A stretch of 64,000 nucleotides of DNA from Sepiola atlantica (lineage: Eukaryota; Mollusca; Cephalopoda; Sepiida; Sepiolidae), in the NCBI GenBank assembly GCA_963556195.1, contig CAUVYP010000262.1:992001-1056000 (forward strand), given 5' to 3'. A program made the translations under genes and the position numbers. Of this stretch, positions 61,922 to 64,000 are shown piece after piece (position 1 is the first letter of the stretch; each line of letters starts with the position of its first letter). Below the pieces are notes generated by a model. It made no database searches. It saw nothing but the letters and a program-made list of their open reading frames with translations, and was not told the DNA's origin.

Positions 61922-63409
61922 TTAGCGCGTTCTAAAGTTGATATCGCTTTTGTTTATAACTTCCACATTTATTCGAATTGTGCAACGAAACTTTGCAGAC
62001 AGTCGTGGATAGGCCTTTCTACTGAAGTACGAAGTTTCAGAATTGCAGCTCTTGTACTGCCGGAGATATGTCGATACAAACTGAATACGCAAAACATCAA
62101 CAAAATTTAGCGCGTTTTAAAGTTGATATCGCTTTTGTTTATAACTTCCACATTTATTCGAATTGTGCAACGAAACTTTGCAGACAGTCGCGGAGACACA
62201 TTTTCTACTGAAGTACCAAGTTCCAGAAGTGCAGCTGTTGTACTGCCGGAGATATGCCGATACAAACTTAATACGCAAAACATCAACACAATTTAACATG
62301 TTTTAAAGTTGATATCGCTTTTGTTTATAACTTCCACATTTATTCGAATTGTGCAACGAAACTTTGCAGACCACCGCGGAGACACATTGGCTACTGAAGT
62401 ACCAAGGTTCAGAAGTGTAGCCGTTGTACTGCCGGAGATATGTCGATACAAACTGAATACGCAAAACATCAACAAAATTTAGCGCGTTTTAAAGTTGATA
62501 TCGCTTTTGTTTATCACTTCCACATTTATTCGAATTGTGCAACGAAACTTTGCAGACAGTCGCGGATAGACCTTTTCTACTGAAGTACCAAGTTTCAGAA
62601 GTGCAGCTTTTGTACTGCCGGAGATATGTCGATACAAACTGAATACGCAAAACATCAACAAAATTTAGCGCGTTTTAAAGTTGATATCGCTTTTGTTTAT
62701 AACTTCCACATTTATTCGAATTTTGCAACGAAACTTTGCAGACAGTCGCGGAAACACATTTTCTTCTGACGTACCAAGTTTCAGAACTGCAGCTCTTGTA
62801 CTGCCGGAGATATGTCGATACAAACTGAATACGCAAAACATCAACAAAATTTAGCGCGTTTTAAAGTTGATATCGCTTTTGTTTATAACTTCCACATTTA
62901 TTCGAATTGTGCAACGAAACTTTGCAGACAGTCGCGGAGACACTTGTTCTACTGAAGTACCAAGTTTCAGAAGTGCAGCGGTTGTACTGCCGGAGATATG
63001 TCGATACAAACTGAATACGCAAAACATCAACAAAATTTAGCGCGTTTTAAAGTTGATATCGCTTTTGTTTGTAACTTCCACATTTATTCGAATTGTGCAA
63101 CGAAACTTTGAAGACAGTCGCGGATAGGCCTTTTGCTACTGAAGTACCAAGTTTCAGAAGTGCAGCTCTTGTACTGCCGGAGATATGTCGATACAAACTG
63201 AATACGCAAAACATCAACAAAATTTAGCGCGTTTTAAAGTTGATATCGCTTTTGTTTTTAACTTCCACATTTATTCGAATTGTGCAACGAAACTTTGCAG
63301 ACAGTCGCGGATAGGCCTTTTCTACTGAAGTACCAAGTTTCAGAAGTGCAGCTCTTGTACTGCCGGAGATATGTCGATACAAACTGAATACGCAAAGCAT
63401 CAACAAAAT
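61922..63409. repeat. Eight-monomer block, copy 1 (1488 bp)
   Basis: The first three monomers (61922, 62107, 62293) recur at 63410, 63596 and 63782. Markers: GTTCTAAAG with gaattgcagc; gttccagaagtgcagctgttg; TTTAACATG with GACCACCGCGG. The monomer at 61922 is 185 bp and the one at 63037 is 187 bp (CCTTTTGCTAC). Confidence 0.9.
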
Positions 63410-64000
63410 TTAGCGCGTTCTAAAGTTAATATCGCTTTTGTTTATAACTTCCACATTTATTCGAATTGTGCAACGAAACTTTGCAGACAATCGCGGATAG
63501 GCCTTTTCTACTGAAGTAAGAAGTTTCAGAATTGCAGCTCTTGTACTGCCGGAGATATGTCGATACAAACTGAATACGCAACACATCAACAAAATTTAGC
63601 GCGTTTTAAAGTTGATATCACTTTTGTTTATAACTTCCACATTTATTCGAATTGTGCAACGAAACTTTGCAGACAGTCGCGGAGACACATTTTCTACTGA
63701 AGTACCAAGTTCCAGAAGTGCAGCTGTTGTACTGCCGGAGATATGTCGATACAAACTTAATACGCAAAACATCAACACAATTTAACATGTTTTAAAGTTG
63801 ATATCGCTTTTGTTTATAACTTCCACATTTATTCGAATTGTGCAACGAAACTTTGCAGACCACCGCGGAGACACATTTTCTACTGAAGTAGGAAGGTTCA
63901 GAAGTGCAGCCGGTGTACTGCCGGAGATATGTCGATACAAACTGAATACGCAAAACATCAACAAAATTTAGCGCGTTTTAAAGTTGATATCGCTTTTGTT
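63410..64000. repeat. Eight-monomer block, copy 2, cut by window end
   Basis: Three full monomers repeat 61922-62478 at an offset of 1488-1489 bp. A fourth begins at 63968 and is cut after 33 bp. The order suggests that the 1488-bp period continues to the right. Confidence 0.88.

Larger units (their letters stand above)
1..64000. repeat. 186-bp tandem satellite array with higher-order structure
   Basis: The window is filled by one repeat family in a single orientation. Anchored on the TTA before GCGCG, successive starts are 186 bp apart. Bookkeeping closes exactly: from 101 to 63968 there are 342 full monomers plus three 85-bp truncated ones, and the small indels cancel. About 308 monomers are exactly 186 bp; 34 differ by 1-2 bp, many of them copies of the same event. 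Neighbouring monomers differ by scattered substitutions, while monomers several units apart share variants, which defines HORs. A centromeric or heterochromatic satellite is the likeliest identity; its role cannot be read from the sequence. I do not recognise the family. Confidence 0.98.

Noticed and set aside
101..63964. About 60-codon open frames on the minus strand in most monomers, and similar plus-strand frames, as a multigene family
   Set aside because: Frames recur because the unit is 62 codons long and lightly diverged. Many begin at TTG, changes alter amino acids freely in the variable region, frames on both strands are open at once, and no family motif is recognisable. Without codon-level selection they are best read as repeat by-products.
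1..64000. CRISPR array
   Set aside because: The period is 186 bp with similarity along the whole unit. There are no short identical repeats separated by unique spacers and no cas genes.
1..64000. Transposable element or LTR insertion within the array
   Set aside because: The 186-bp phase can be followed through the whole window with only 1-2 bp shifts and the three copies of one 101-bp deletion. There is no room for an insertion.
1..64000. rDNA spacer, tRNA cluster, 5S cluster or telomeric repeat
   Set aside because: No rRNA, tRNA or 5S internal promoter motifs and no short telomere repeats are seen.
1..64000. Inverted monomers or a change of array orientation
   Set aside because: The TTA-GCGCG anchor is found on the same strand from end to end; no reversed copy was seen.

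Overview
The whole window is one uninterrupted head-to-tail satellite DNA array. The basic unit (monomer) is 186 bp. Counting from a fixed TTA anchor (first at 101, last at 63968), I find 342 full-length monomers and three 85-bp truncated ones, plus partial monomers at both edges (1-100 and 63968-64000). I found no inverted monomer, transposon, unique-sequence island, RNA gene or credible protein gene. Neither edge of the array is reached.

The layout points to a eukaryotic genome and to heterochromatin, such as a centromere or pericentromere. I cannot name the organism. The monomer at 61178-61363 matches my majority consensus. It is 38% GC and has 10 CpG against about 6.8 expected, so CpG is not depleted. 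This fits a lineage with little CpG methylation better than a vertebrate or plant, but it is only an inference.

Divergent monomers recur in the same order, so the array has a higher-order repeat (HOR) structure. Region by region: 101-6424, irregular monomers with a 931-bp five-monomer repeat (3634 and 4936). 6425-12936, a 2.8-3.0 kb block present twice, with a 744-bp four-monomer tandem duplication between the copies. 14797-17942, a tandem pair of 1573-bp units, each carrying the same 101-bp deletion. 16742-29374, a long HOR block present three times (B1, B2, B3), joined by chimeric monomers. 30492-33281, a pair of seven-monomer blocks. 35880-38298, a pair of six-monomer blocks. 39786-49272, a 3.3-4.1 kb HOR (S1, S2, S3), each copy carrying two tandem 930-bp five-monomer units. 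49273-52248, a mosaic of scrambled S monomers. 52993-57457, three related blocks of 8, 9 and 7 monomers. 58016-61177, a duplicated 8/9-monomer block. 61922 to the end, an eight-monomer block whose second copy runs off the window.

Short reading frames of about 60 codons recur on both strands because the monomer is 62 codons long. I treat them as by-products of the repeat. What is notable here is recombination history: shared deletion junctions, hybrid monomers with readable crossover intervals, nested duplications, and an exchangeable two-state sequence module inside the monomer.
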